A DNA stretch of 64,000 nt, taken from positions 4,043,501 through 4,107,500 of the forward strand of contig JADJRL010000003.1 of NCBI GenBank assembly GCA_016712225.1, in the 5' to 3' direction. Below, piece after piece: positions 55,901-64,000 of this stretch (positions within the stretch are counted from its first letter, which is position 1; every line of letters starts with the position of its first letter). A model generated the notes under the pieces. That model searched no databases, had not been told where the DNA came from, and saw nothing but the letters and a program-made list of their open reading frames with translations. The DNA comes from Candidatus Defluviibacterium haderslevense (GTDB lineage: Bacteria; Bacteroidota; Bacteroidia; Chitinophagales; Saprospiraceae). The translations under genes were made by a program, and so were the position numbers.

Positions 55901-56155
55901 AGTATCCGGTGCTATAACATAAGGAATAGCTCTTTTTACTGGTATTTCGCAAGATGCTATTGTTGCTGCACTGATTCCAAAGCCTAATACTTTGAGAAAG
56001 TCTCGTCGGTTTGTCGCCAACTCTGAAATTCGATTGTCTTCCAATACTTCTTCTAAGGCAATTGGTGAAACTTCGGCATTCGCTTCTGCAACCAACAATG
56101 GATCGTTTAATAAATCCCGATCGCTAATCCAGGTTTGATTATTATTTGTTTTCAT
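52952..56155 (-). CDS. actB: Alternative complex III iron-sulfur/MopB-like subunit ActB
   Basis: 1067 residues from ATG 56155 (a GTG at 56167 is also in frame). N-terminal twin-arginine signal NRRDFLKVLGFGISAATIA, then CEIPVKRAIPYVIAPD. Residues about 70-750 form a molybdopterin-oxidoreductase-like domain that lacks an obvious cofactor centre, as usual for ActB. Residues about 820-1010 hold four cysteine clusters of a ferredoxin-type domain: CIGCGSCAVACMAEN, CQHCNNAPCENVCPVNA, CVGTRYCANNCPYKVRRF with CSFCIQRIQEGK, and CQTACPTGAITFG. They suit three [4Fe-4S] and one [3Fe-4S]. It is the periplasmic electron-relay subunit. Confidence 0.95.
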   Translation of the reverse strand: MKTNNNQTWISDRDLLNDPLLVAEANAEVSPIALEEVLEDNRISELATNRRDFLKVLGFGISAATIASCEIPVKRAIPYVIAPDTIVQGIANYYASSIVNGGDYCSVLVKTREGRPIKIEGNASSSVTRGGTSARAQASVLSLYDINRIKNPAKIVGGKLEDISWPELDKEVSSNLSATSNIRIVSGTIMSPTIKRAIQEFCVKFPSTKHISYDAVSSAALLLASEQCFGERILPDYRFDIAEIIVSFNADFLGTWISPIEYASQYAKRRTIDMANPSMSKHIQVESHMSLSGSNADNRILVKPSEQGAAIANLYNFVASKTGGSAISAPNINEKAKSALMKLADALVAAKGKSLIVCGTNNTAEQSLVFGINQLLGNIGTTVNFTNGSYQRQGNEADLLQLTKDMSAGSVDAVLFWNANPCYDFPMAKEFTEGLAKVKLKVSLNAILDETTALCTHAAPEHHNLESWGDVEPKRGMYSLIQPTITPIFNTRQGGHSLLVWSDSVNLNKSAEQPFYEYLKSTWQSTIMPKTSSTNFQEFWDKSLHDGILEVNSTAVNAPSYKLNPADLVNNITKPSSSPLEISFIENLGVGAGQYANNPWLQEMADPITRCSWGNYVAVPVSFDGDRRFTAANKVKENGELVKINFGGQSIEVGAIKQFGQMNGTASIPLGYGRTQSGVCGTGIGTDVFPFMKLDQSGLIQYHSAEVEISDSLGDIEKHFACVQHHHTLGVTAIEKSSGNMINADEAALVDDAFKGMTKGYQGSLTKRSILRHSNLKDIKENVEHLKEERAEFQKLNSHTLYPGHDYKYNSGHHWGMHIDLNACIGCGSCAVACMAENNVPVVGKHEVSRHHEMTWLRIDRYYYGDVENPNVVYQPLMCQHCNNAPCENVCPVNATNHSSDGLNQMAYNRCVGTRYCANNCPYKVRRFNWFDFTAADLFPVNQHNLAGETDKPYYAENLVRMVLNPDVTVRSRGVIEKCSFCIQRIQEGKLSAKKEQRSLNDNDVKTACQTACPTGAITFGDMNNKSGKLANKLENPLNYIVLEEINVKSVVNYTMKVNNRDETLDA

Positions 56156-56173
56156 ATTTTCTTTCACTTGAAA

Positions 56174-57562
56174 TCAATAATGACACTTTTGACATTCTAA
56201 ACCACCTATATCTGAAACTTTAACTGATTTTCTCGTTCCAGCTTTTAACTCATCATGATAAGTTTTATAACTATCATAATACTTATTATCTTGAAATTTA
56301 ACATCGGTCTGGCGATGGCAATTGATACACCAACCCATTGACAACGGCGAATACTGTCTTAACACATCCATTTCTTCAACCTTACCATGGCATTTTTGGC
56401 ATTCTATTTTTCCAATAGTCACATGTTGTGAATGGTTGAAATAAACATGGTCAGGAAGATTGTGTATTCTTATCCATTCTATTGGTCCCGCGATTGTTTT
56501 TTTGCTTTCGTTGGTTAATGAACCGACAACATCACTCCATTGTTGATCAACATCTACTACACTTTTGGTATCTTTTTTAGCTTCATCAGACATCCATTTT
56601 TTATAGATTTTCTCGATGTCTTCGTTAGATAATTTTTCATAATTATCAATGTACTTATCCGTAGAAGGATCAAATCCGATAGCAGCAAATATTTTTGTTA
56701 TTTCCGCTGTACCATATTTAGTTCCTTTCTTAATTGCTTTATGACAATTCATACATGTACTTACTCCTGGAATTACACTTTGTTTACTTCTGCGTGCACC
56801 ATCATGGCAATAATTACAGTCAATCTTATGAAGACCCGCATGAGTTTGATGACTAAATTTTATAGGTTGATCTGGTGCATAATTCTGTTGTCTTCCTAAT
56901 GAAATAGCATTATTTACGGTTGTATAACCACCAAATAATACCAATCCAAATAATACAAAAGTTATTACTGATTTATTAGTTAAAATATTCCAAAAATTTG
57001 GTCTAATGGAATCAGTATCTCCTTCAACCCTATTTCTAGTATGATTTAAATCTGTAATGATATTCCATAAAAAGATGGCTAAAATGGCAAGTATTGCAAA
57101 TACCATATACATCCAAAAATTAGAACTAGAACCGTTTGATGCATTGGCGTTTGCAGCGCCAGGTGCTCCAGCCACATCTTTTGGACCACAGGTACCTTTA
57201 GCAGTACAATCTATATATAAGAGTATACTTTCTATTTCTTCATCAGAAATAGCTGGAAAGGCTGTCATTACTAATTTGTTATAAGTATTATAGAGTTCAA
57301 CGGCTCTTGGGTGTCCTTTTGCAATCAAACCCTGAGAATTTCTAATCCAACTATACAAATCAGTTTTTGGAAAAGCAGACCATCTAGCTTCAACTCCCGC
57401 TAGAGCAGGCCCAGTTAGATTATCTTTCATATTTTTATTGTGACAGCTGGCACAATTATTTTTGAAGGAGGCTTTACCTGCATCAATACTTGGTGCAGCT
57501 ATTAAAACCAATGACTGTAATAAGAGGATAACAATGATGTTAAAAACGCTTTTGCAGCTCAT
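56174..57562 (-). CDS. actA: Alternative complex III multiheme cytochrome ActA
   Basis: 462 residues from ATG 57562; the frame extends to 57679 but that would cross the promoter box. A signal segment (NIIVILLLQSLVLIAAPS) leads into a monoheme cytochrome c domain with CASCH at residues 37-41. Two transmembrane helices follow (WMYMVFAILAILAIFLWNII and VITFVLFGLVLFGGYTT). The C-terminal pentaheme domain has CNYCH, CMNCH, CQKCH, CINCH and a final CQKCHY, making six CxxCH sites in total. The standard ActA has five, so the N-terminal CASCH is an addition. It is the first gene of the act/cox operon. Confidence 0.92.
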   Translation of the reverse strand: MSCKSVFNIIVILLLQSLVLIAAPSIDAGKASFKNNCASCHNKNMKDNLTGPALAGVEARWSAFPKTDLYSWIRNSQGLIAKGHPRAVELYNTYNKLVMTAFPAISDEEIESILLYIDCTAKGTCGPKDVAGAPGAANANASNGSSSNFWMYMVFAILAILAIFLWNIITDLNHTRNRVEGDTDSIRPNFWNILTNKSVITFVLFGLVLFGGYTTVNNAISLGRQQNYAPDQPIKFSHQTHAGLHKIDCNYCHDGARRSKQSVIPGVSTCMNCHKAIKKGTKYGTAEITKIFAAIGFDPSTDKYIDNYEKLSNEDIEKIYKKWMSDEAKKDTKSVVDVDQQWSDVVGSLTNESKKTIAGPIEWIRIHNLPDHVYFNHSQHVTIGKIECQKCHGKVEEMDVLRQYSPLSMGWCINCHRQTDVKFQDNKYYDSYKTYHDELKAGTRKSVKVSDIGGLECQKCHY

Positions 57563-57632
57563 AAAGTATTGAAAAATAGATGGATATAAATTTGTTTCGT
57601 TTGATTGAGAGTTTTTATACTCGCTTTCGGTG

Positions 57633-57663
57633 CAAAAGTAGCCTGAATAATTAAATTTCAAAA
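57633..57663 (-). promoter_or_regulatory. Promoter of the act/cox operon
   Basis: Read on the minus strand, TTTTG (57659-57663) is 18 bases upstream of TACTTTTG (57633-57640), an excellent Bacteroidota TTTG-N~19-TAnnTTTG promoter. The predicted start lies about 65 bases before ATG 57562 and would drive the genes down to 41069. Confidence 0.75.
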
Positions 57664-57753
57664 CTTTATTACGTATCATTTATAATAAATTTTAATAATA
57701 TTTTAACGAAATTCCAATCAATATATCCAAAACAGTTAAAATCTTCTTAAAGT

Positions 57754-58548
57754 TTAAACTGCAATAGGTGCTTTTATTGAAGGATGAAAAGTATAATTTA
57801 TCAAGTTAAAGTCTTCAATAGTAAAATTAAATATATCTTTTTTATCTTTGTTTATAATTAAATTTGGTAATGCATAAGGTTTTCTGCTTAATTGAATTTC
57901 AGCTTGCTCCAAATGATTTAAATATAAATGTACGTCTCCAAAAGAATGTATAAAATCCCCTGGTTCTAAGTTGCAAACATGAGCCATCATCATGGTTAAA
58001 AGAGCATAAGAAGCAATATTAAAAGGAACTCCTAAAAATACATCGGCACTACGTTGATATAACTGGCAAGACAACTTGCCCTCACTCACATAAAATTGAA
58101 ATAAACAATGGCAAGGACTTAATGCCATTTCTGGCAAATCACCTACATTCCAAGCTGAAATAATGATTCTACGAGAATCAGGCTGTGTTTTAATGAGCTG
58201 GATTGCCTGACTTATCTGATCTATTGCTGCTCCAGTTGAAGTCGTCCAAGATCTCCATTGATGCCCATAGACTGGTCCTAAATCACCATTGTCATCAGCC
58301 CATTCATCCCAAATAGTAACCCCATTCTGATTCAAATAACTAATATTGGTATCTCCTTTTAAAAACCATAGGAGTTCATAAATAATGGACTTTAGATGTA
58401 GTTTTTTTGTGGTGACCAAAGGAAATCCTTGAGCTAGATCAAATTTCATTTGATACCCAAATACACTTTTTGTACCCACTCCTGTTCTATCAGATTTCAC
58501 GACACCATTTTGGTATACATGCCGCAATAAATTCTGATACGCTTCCAT
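57754..58548 (-). CDS. thyA: Thymidylate synthase
   Basis: Makes dTMP from dUMP with methylenetetrahydrofolate. 264 residues, the standard ThyA length. Landmarks: [49 protein letters not shown], catalytic Cys146 in [32 protein letters not shown] and [13 protein letters not shown], ending SIKAPIAV. No neighbouring folA is present. It has its own promoter box and lies upstream of the act promoter on the same strand. Confidence 0.98.
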   Translation of the reverse strand: MEAYQNLLRHVYQNGVVKSDRTGVGTKSVFGYQMKFDLAQGFPLVTTKKLHLKSIIYELLWFLKGDTNISYLNQNGVTIWDEWADDNGDLGPVYGHQWRSWTTSTGAAIDQISQAIQLIKTQPDSRRIIISAWNVGDLPEMALSPCHCLFQFYVSEGKLSCQLYQRSADVFLGVPFNIASYALLTMMMAHVCNLEPGDFIHSFGDVHLYLNHLEQAEIQLSRKPYALPNLIINKDKKDIFNFTIEDFNLINYTFHPSIKAPIAV

Positions 58549-58571
58549 TAGTTTGTTTGAAAATTGAAGCT

Positions 58572-58579
58572 CAAATTTA
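58572..58579 (-). promoter_or_regulatory. thyA promoter -7 box
   Basis: On the minus strand this is TAAATTTG, matching TAnnTTTG, 23 bases before the thyA ATG at 58548. No convincing -33 TTTG. Confidence 0.5.
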
Positions 58580-58779
58580 AGAACATATTTAATTTTTTAT
58601 AATAGATAATACATTTAATTTACTTCTATTAACAATTATTTCTGATAAACTCTTGGAAGATGGACTAATCAACCGCATTCCGGATAAGATGAAATTCTGC
58701 TCAGTTTGATAATCATATCAATAAGTTACTATAAAATAACAAATCAAAGACGAAATATTTTGCACTAAGCCTAATAAAC

Positions 58780-58818
58780 AAATAAAGCCCTTCAATAAAT
58801 TACTGAAGGGCTTTATTT
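58780..58818 (-). terminator. Strong intrinsic terminator after the giant surface protein gene
   Basis: AAATAAAGCCCTTCA (58780-58794) and TGAAGGGCTTTATTT (58804-58818) form a perfect 15-bp stem with a 9-base loop, 21 bp after the stop of the 58840 gene. The AT ends of the stem provide the T-run on either strand. Confidence 0.85.
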
Positions 58819-58839
58819 GCTATTATATTCATTTTTTGT

Positions 58840-61800
58840 TTAATCCACCAATAACATACGTTTAGTTGCAGTATGATCAGCAGCATCAAGTTGATAATAC
58901 AGTATTGAAGATGTACTCAATTCACTCTTAAGTATTTTGAAATGATTTAAGCCCTTCTGACCTTGTAATTCATAAACTCGAACTACTTTACCAGCTACAT
59001 CATAAATGGTTAATTTAACAGCAGCTGCTTCAGGTAAACGATACCCGATAACAGATTCAGTTCTAAATGGATTTGGTTCATTTTGGTATAACTCGAAAAT
59101 ACCAGTTTCTACAATTCCTTCATCTGTTCTGACAACTAACTTCACATCTTTTAACTGATCTAATTGGTCATAAGCTTCAGCATGAGTTACATCACTTGTT
59201 ATGGTGATCATTTTACTGATGTTACCAGTTTGAACTGCTTTAAAGACAACAGTGTATAACACTTCATCGTTTGAGTGTGTAACACCGGTATTTGAGTTCC
59301 AGCTTGTTGTTAAAATACCATCACGGATATTCGCTACATTCGTTTCGTTCATATTGAGAACTCCAGATTCAACTTTTTCAAAAATGAGACTTTCATGATC
59401 AAAGTTCATAGTAAATTGATAGCCGGCAATATTAGCAAAATCATTTGATCTGATGGCCATTTTATAATAGTTTCCAGCAACAACTTCTGCTTCATCAATT
59501 TCAAGATTTACGACACCTGTAGTCCTAATGGTTGGGGTTATTAATCCAGCTTTAGCATTACCCGTCAAATCACCCATCTTAATAGCCATGAAGTTTTGAT
59601 TGTAATCTTTAACTAGAGCAGGAGTTATAATAGCAGTCCTAGGTGCATTAAATGGTTTGGTTGGATCAACAAAGGTGTATGTTTCAGGAACAAAGGTCCA
59701 TGATTGTACTTTGCCAAAATCAGGAATAACACCTAAGATTAGTTTTCTGATTTCAGAAATATCGGAAGCAGTTACTGTACCTGATGCATTAACATCTGCA
59801 GCAATCATCTTATATGGACTTGTAATGAGTGCCTGACCTAAGATATGTTTTTGAATTTTAACTATATCAGCAGTACTCACACCGTTTAGATGATCATCAT
59901 TTCGGATTGGTTTAACTGTATACGCTTCATTAAGAACCAAATCACCAAACTTATACGGACTACCAGAAACTTCACGCATCATAGTGGCATTACGTTCTAA
60001 TTGTACTTTAACAGATTTAGTCTCTTCATTTCCTTCTGTCATTAAATTACCTACAATTCTTGCAAAAGATCCTGTGTTGAGACAGCTGTCTAGATTATCC
60101 TGAACAATGACTACTGTTTTACAATAATCTTTGTTGCCTTCCTCATCCTGAACCCACATTTCAACATTGACTCTTAACTCATCATTTTGTCCTGCTTTAA
60201 CAAAATCATCACAACAAACCCTAATACTTGGTTTGTTTTCATCACCATCAAAATAGAATTTCAAACTATCTTTTGGTGTGCAATTGTCATAGCTCCCAAG
60301 ATTTAAGTCTTTAGCCCAAATATCTACACATCCGGAAGAAGGCATTGGAACCGTAATTACCCCGGTAATACAATATGGAGTTGGTGCCTTACAATCTTTT
60401 ATTTCAAATAAGGTCTCACATACACCAATATTTCCACAACCATCTTCTACGTTCCATCTGATCTTATGAATACCTATTGGATAAGTACCACTTGCATTGA
60501 ATGGATTGTGATTATCATCAGCGAATGGATTATGGCTATATTCTACAGTATCTCCGGCATTATATTGTCGTTGAGTTAAAGTACCCACTCTAAAGTCGTA
60601 ACCACCATGAACACCTTTACCATCATTGTAAGCATCTATTTTGTATTCCCAGAACAACCAATCAAGAGGAGTACAGTTATCTGTAGCGGTTGCAGTTAAA
60701 CTAATATGACCTACACAAACTTTTAGTGTTGGATCTATAGATGCTGGTTCACAAGGACCTACATTGCATGTTACAACAGGTTTATCTTGATCACGAACTT
60801 TTATAATTTGTAAAGCTTCCCATCTTCCAATATTCGGATCAATAAATGGATCATACTGACACCAGTCAATAACAACCCATTTACGCAATACTTTGAAGCA
60901 TGCATCAGGTTCAATAGTAAACGTTTCATCAAAATGTTCAATGGAAATCAAAGAACAATTATCATCTGCATTATTCACAACTGTTGGTTTACCCAGTTGT
61001 GGATTTTCAGGGCTAATGTCCGCTCCACAACCATCAATCACAATTGGATTTTGGTTACAAACACCATTTGGCCACTGAATATCAGAATATCTTGGATCGT
61101 TGCAATTTAATGGATCAATAAAGAATGGATCACAATCTACCACCCAAATTGTTTGAATCGCATTTACCCTACTGTTGTTCGGTCCTACCGCCGTAATGAT
61201 ACGTTGGATTTGACCTTGGCCACATTCACGTAAATCATTTACAACTATAGTCGGTGTAGTTCCACAAGCACTTAAAGCATAACCATCAAATCCCCATACT
61301 AATTCATATTTACGATCCCAATGTGCAGAATCAAACAATTGATTATAGTATACGCAGGCTTGATTTGGTGCCGGCATAGGCACTTGATTGGTTTGTAAGA
61401 ATCCAGGATATCCTGTTAATTGATTTCTTTCACAGAATTTATGACAAACAATATCAGAAGTTTTAACTTTTTCTCTTGTATTCAAGTCAGTCACTACACG
61501 TCCGAATTGTCTATCATTTGGATCTGAAGCTTTAGCAATGTCAAACCAATACCAACAGCTAACGACCATATTTGGTGGTGCTATTACAGTAGGCACTCCT
61601 TTATTTTGAACTTCAACCTCAATCATACAATCTGAGAAGTGACCAAATAATGGTCTGCCAGCATTCATTAATGTTGGGTTAATTGGACCAGCTCCAGGAT
61701 CTACATCAAAAACTCTCAATACAACCATTATTGTTTTTCCAACATCTTCGCAGCAGAATCTGGTATAGTCATCAAAATAAACTTGATTACCAACAAGAGT

Positions 61801-64000
61801 TGCGTCATCATCACCATTCGATCCACCACAAGAAACTGTATTATCACGAGTACTTCCATTGTTAGTACCTAGTAAATCAGCCATACGTATGGTTTTGAAG
61901 AATACATGTGGGCTGCAATTATCGTATGAACCTTCATCAAATGATTCAGCATAAATTTTTGCACCATTTTCTGACGGAGACAAATTACCATTAACTGAAA
62001 CAACAGTTTTTGTTCTGCAAATTGGAACTGGAGGCAATCCATCAACTACGGATAAGCTAATTTTCTTAACAGTAGAATTTCCACATTTGTCTTTAGCAAC
62101 AATTTCCATTCTATGAACTCCAACAGGTAAATTAAACACAGCCCAAGTTCCATTCGGATATTGAACTGCAGTACCTGCCCATGCTCTTACAATGATATAA
62201 GTCGAATCAGAACAATTATCTTTAATCCATGGTGGAGAAACCACCCAAGTTGCTTTGCATGTACTGCTATTATCAGTAGTGATTACCAAGGTATCTGGGT
62301 ATGAAATTTCAGGACCTCGTTTATCCAATACTTTAATATTTTGAATAAACTTAAATGGATTCACGCCAGCTATTACTGGTAAGCACATATTTCTAACACT
62401 CCATTCTCTTAAGATATCCGTACTATTTTCACATACCTCATATACTTCATCCACATATTTCATGGAAATAGCGCATCTGCCTCTCAATGATAAATCAATA
62501 CCATCAATAGTTGGATAACCAGTGCCCTCCCACTTAACGATTTGATCAGGTCCCCAACACAATCTGTTTCCAGAATATTGTGGATGAGCATCATAATAGA
62601 TTGGGTATGGTGATGGATGACCAACATTTGGTCCAGAAGTTAAGAAATTCCAACCTAGTTTTCTAGGTACGCGAATTAAACCTCCTGAGGATTTCCAAAT
62701 TGCAGAATCTAATAAATAACCATCTACACATTCCGGATATGGTGTGATGTGTTGTGAAACATCCTTATCATACTTTTTATCCTGACATTCAAGACTTGGA
62801 TAAGTTATATCATCATAATTTTTCGGAAACTTGATATCCGCTAAATCTAATCTTCTGATGTAGATATATTGTATGCAAGTATCCGAATTTCCTGATTCAT
62901 CAACTACAATCCAATTTCTTTGAATTTCAGCTACATAAGGCGATGCGCATTCACCATATTCTGTAAAGTCATCGTGATATTCAAATGTATATGATTGTTC
63001 ACAAGTCAACAAGGTTGGTCTTCCTAAATCATCAGGATCTATCGTTGAAATACATGTAACAATAGTATCTCTAGGACAAGCTATGTTTGGTTTTTGTTTA
63101 TCTTCAATGCATACTTTGCCCCAACATGAATTACCTGATCTAGGATCTGTGACTGTTACAATAAAACACTTACCAACATCAGAATAGTTGAAACGATTAG
63201 GATGCGGCACGTTGGTGCTTGCATCTTTAACTGTAATGATATAGTCATTGTAGCAATAATGATTTCCTCCTTCTAAAATCATATCTGCATTCAACACTGC
63301 AGAACAGTTTTGATCCAATGACAAATTAAGTTGATCATTACAAACCAACTCAGCTGATGAAGGTATGTATGGATTCACCGTCACATTGAAACAAGAAGAA
63401 TCAATATTACAACTCTTATCACGTGCATAAACACAAACCCGAGTTGTTCCTTTGAAGTATGAACCATTAGCAGGAACAGACCAGATAGAATCTATACCGC
63501 AACTATCATTTGCATCGATTGGGAAGTTAAAGAATTTACCGCAATCTCCTGGATCAGAAGATATCGTGATATCTTTATTAGCAGTTACAACTGGGGCATT
63601 TACATCTCTCACTGTAACACTGAACATACACATTCCTGTATTACCACTTCGGTCCGTTAAGATATAGGTAAACTTAGTTGTACCAATAGATAATAAAACG
63701 GAATCACATGAACCAGCTGGAACATTCTTTTTATTTGCCGGAATATCTGAAGGCGTTAATGTAGTTCCACATGGGGTAGTCTGAGTAATTCCTGTAAAAG
63801 AAACATCCATAGTACCTCCCTTACAGTTATCATTGAATACAGGGTGATACCACAAGAATTTTTTATGACATTGTCTAAAATCAGCATTCACTATGGTATC
63901 TCTAAGTACTGCAGGAGAAATACATAAAATTTGTAATCTCCAATTAGACAATACATTAGTTATTAATGATGCTGAACAAGAATTGTCCTCTAATTCTAAA
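58840..64000 (-). CDS. Giant HYR-like surface protein with dockerin, cohesin-like and T9SS domains (N-terminus beyond right edge)
   Basis: At least 1,720 residues; the frame is still open at base 64000, and the TTG at 63951 is just an internal codon. Many Cys-rich HYR/Ig-like modules (RDVNAPVVTANKDITISSD, NIACPRDTIVTCISTIDP, CFKVLRKWVVIDWCQYDPF). The end shares TPYCITGVITVPMPSSG with the 854-residue protein. Dockerin-type loops at about 59724-59885 (GVSTADIVKIQKHILG, DVNASGTVTASDISEI). A cohesin-like sandwich lies at about 59130-59515 (NIAGYQFTMNFDHESLIFEK). The T9SS type A sorting domain is at 58840-59080 (LYQNEPNPFRTESVIGYRLP, ending RMLLVD). Probably an exported surface or matrix protein. 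Function is unknown. Confidence 0.9.
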   Translation of the reverse strand, partial: LELEDNSCSASLITNVLSNWRLQILCISPAVLRDTIVNADFRQCHKKFLWYHPVFNDNCKGGTMDVSFTGITQTTPCGTTLTPSDIPANKKNVPAGSCDSVLLSIGTTKFTYILTDRSGNTGMCMFSVTVRDVNAPVVTANKDITISSDPGDCGKFFNFPIDANDSCGIDSIWSVPANGSYFKGTTRVCVYARDKSCNIDSSCFNVTVNPYIPSSAELVCNDQLNLSLDQNCSAVLNADMILEGGNHYCYNDYIITVKDASTNVPHPNRFNYSDVGKCFIVTVTDPRSGNSCWGKVCIEDKQKPNIACPRDTIVTCISTIDPDDLGRPTLLTCEQSYTFEYHDDFTEYGECASPYVAEIQRNWIVVDESGNSDTCIQYIYIRRLDLADIKFPKNYDDITYPSLECQDKKYDKDVSQHITPYPECVDGYLLDSAIWKSSGGLIRVPRKLGWNFLTSGPNVGHPSPYPIYYDAHPQYSGNRLCWGPDQIVKWEGTGYPTIDGIDLSLRGRCAISMKYVDEVYEVCENSTDILREWSVRNMCLPVIAGVNPFKFIQNIKVLDKRGPEISYPDTLVITTDNSSTCKATWVVSPPWIKDNCSDSTYIIVRAWAGTAVQYPNGTWAVFNLPVGVHRMEIVAKDKCGNSTVKKISLSVVDGLPPVPICRTKTVVSVNGNLSPSENGAKIYAESFDEGSYDNCSPHVFFKTIRMADLLGTNNGSTRDNTVSCGGSNGDDDATLVGNQVYFDDYTRFCCEDVGKTIMVVLRVFDVDPGAGPINPTLMNAGRPLFGHFSDCMIEVEVQNKGVPTVIAPPNMVVSCWYWFDIAKASDPNDRQFGRVVTDLNTREKVKTSDIVCHKFCERNQLTGYPGFLQTNQVPMPAPNQACVYYNQLFDSAHWDRKYELVWGFDGYALSACGTTPTIVVNDLRECGQGQIQRIITAVGPNNSRVNAIQTIWVVDCDPFFIDPLNCNDPRYSDIQWPNGVCNQNPIVIDGCGADISPENPQLGKPTVVNNADDNCSLISIEHFDETFTIEPDACFKVLRKWVVIDWCQYDPFIDPNIGRWEALQIIKVRDQDKPVVTCNVGPCEPASIDPTLKVCVGHISLTATATDNCTPLDWLFWEYKIDAYNDGKGVHGGYDFRVGTLTQRQYNAGDTVEYSHNPFADDNHNPFNASGTYPIGIHKIRWNVEDGCGNIGVCETLFEIKDCKAPTPYCITGVITVPMPSSGCVDIWAKDLNLGSYDNCTPKDSLKFYFDGDENKPSIRVCCDDFVKAGQNDELRVNVEMWVQDEEGNKDYCKTVVIVQDNLDSCLNTGSFARIVGNLMTEGNEETKSVKVQLERNATMMREVSGSPYKFGDLVLNEAYTVKPIRNDDHLNGVSTADIVKIQKHILGQALITSPYKMIAADVNASGTVTASDISEIRKLILGVIPDFGKVQSWTFVPETYTFVDPTKPFNAPRTAIITPALVKDYNQNFMAIKMGDLTGNAKAGLITPTIRTTGVVNLEIDEAEVVAGNYYKMAIRSNDFANIAGYQFTMNFDHESLIFEKVESGVLNMNETNVANIRDGILTTSWNSNTGVTHSNDEVLYTVVFKAVQTGNISKMITITSDVTHAEAYDQLDQLKDVKLVVRTDEGIVETGIFELYQNEPNPFRTESVIGYRLPEAAAVKLTIYDVAGKVVRVYELQGQKGLNHFKILKSELSTSSILYYQLDAADHTATKRMLLVD

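Noticed and set aside
63951..63953. TTG at 63951 as start of the giant protein
   Set aside because: The frame stays open to the window edge with family-like sequence and there is no signal peptide, so the true start lies outside.
1..64000. tRNA, rRNA or CRISPR
   Set aside because: No cloverleaf, rRNA-like conserved stretch or regularly spaced direct repeats were seen in the gene-free regions I read.

Overview
The window is AT-rich bacterial DNA from a member of the Bacteroidota, most likely a Saprospiraceae-type organism. This placement is an inference. It rests on C-terminal type IX secretion (T9SS) sorting domains, a TonB receptor with a carboxypeptidase-like N-terminal domain, the lipoprotein TamL, DUF1800/DUF1501 and FISUMP proteins, an alternative complex III (ActA-F) respiratory operon, very long cysteine-rich HYR/dockerin-type surface proteins, and promoters of the Bacteroidota type (TAnnTTTG, sometimes with an upstream TTTG). 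I see no rRNA, tRNA, CRISPR array, prophage or intact insertion sequence.

Left part (1-24 kb). An Ada-like DNA-alkylation repair gene is cut by the left edge. It is divergent from a probable metal-related pair: a small secreted Cys-rich protein and a TonB receptor. After a 0.6-kb non-coding stretch with two GC-rich hairpins come yidC and a DUF6438 lipoprotein. A six-gene block on the minus strand (14.8 down to 6.5 kb) encodes only exported proteins: a large lipoprotein, a DUF5723-like barrel protein, a T9SS cargo and three phage-tail-fibre-like proteins. Then follow gpsA, a two-gene coiled-coil module whose second member looks like a membrane-anchored PspA-type protein, a FISUMP lipoprotein, a decayed pRiA4b-ORF3-like pseudogene, a DinB-like protein, a serine hydrolase, a metallophosphoesterase and an MDR dehydrogenase.

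Middle part (23.5-41 kb). A SpoU methyltransferase gene and tamL diverge with start codons one base apart. They are followed by an 854-residue HYR/dockerin/T9SS protein, a second SpoU methyltransferase, a polytopic membrane protein, pyrG with an esterase, an NDP-sugar nucleotidyltransferase, a DUF1800-DUF1501 pair, aspartate kinase and a small barrel protein.

Right part (41-64 kb). About 16.5 kb of minus-strand DNA forms one apparent respiratory operon, starting at a clear promoter near 57.64 kb: actA-actB-actC-actD-actE-actF, then cytochrome c oxidase subunit II, subunit I, heme o synthase (ctaB), two subunit III proteins, subunit IV, an SCO-like protein, a DUF420 protein and a small CPMCKM protein. 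ActA-F would oxidise menaquinol and pass electrons through c hemes to the CuA centre of the oxidase. Subunit II carries a C-terminal OmpA-like peptidoglycan-binding domain, the most unusual architecture here. The window ends with thyA and the C-terminal 1,720 codons of a giant HYR-dockerin-cohesin-T9SS protein cut by the right edge.

The observations most worth following are the CoxB-OmpA fusion, the tail-fibre-like surface cluster, the PspA-like two-gene module, and the SCO-like protein without copper-binding cysteines. All functions are read from sequence by eye; no database search was run.
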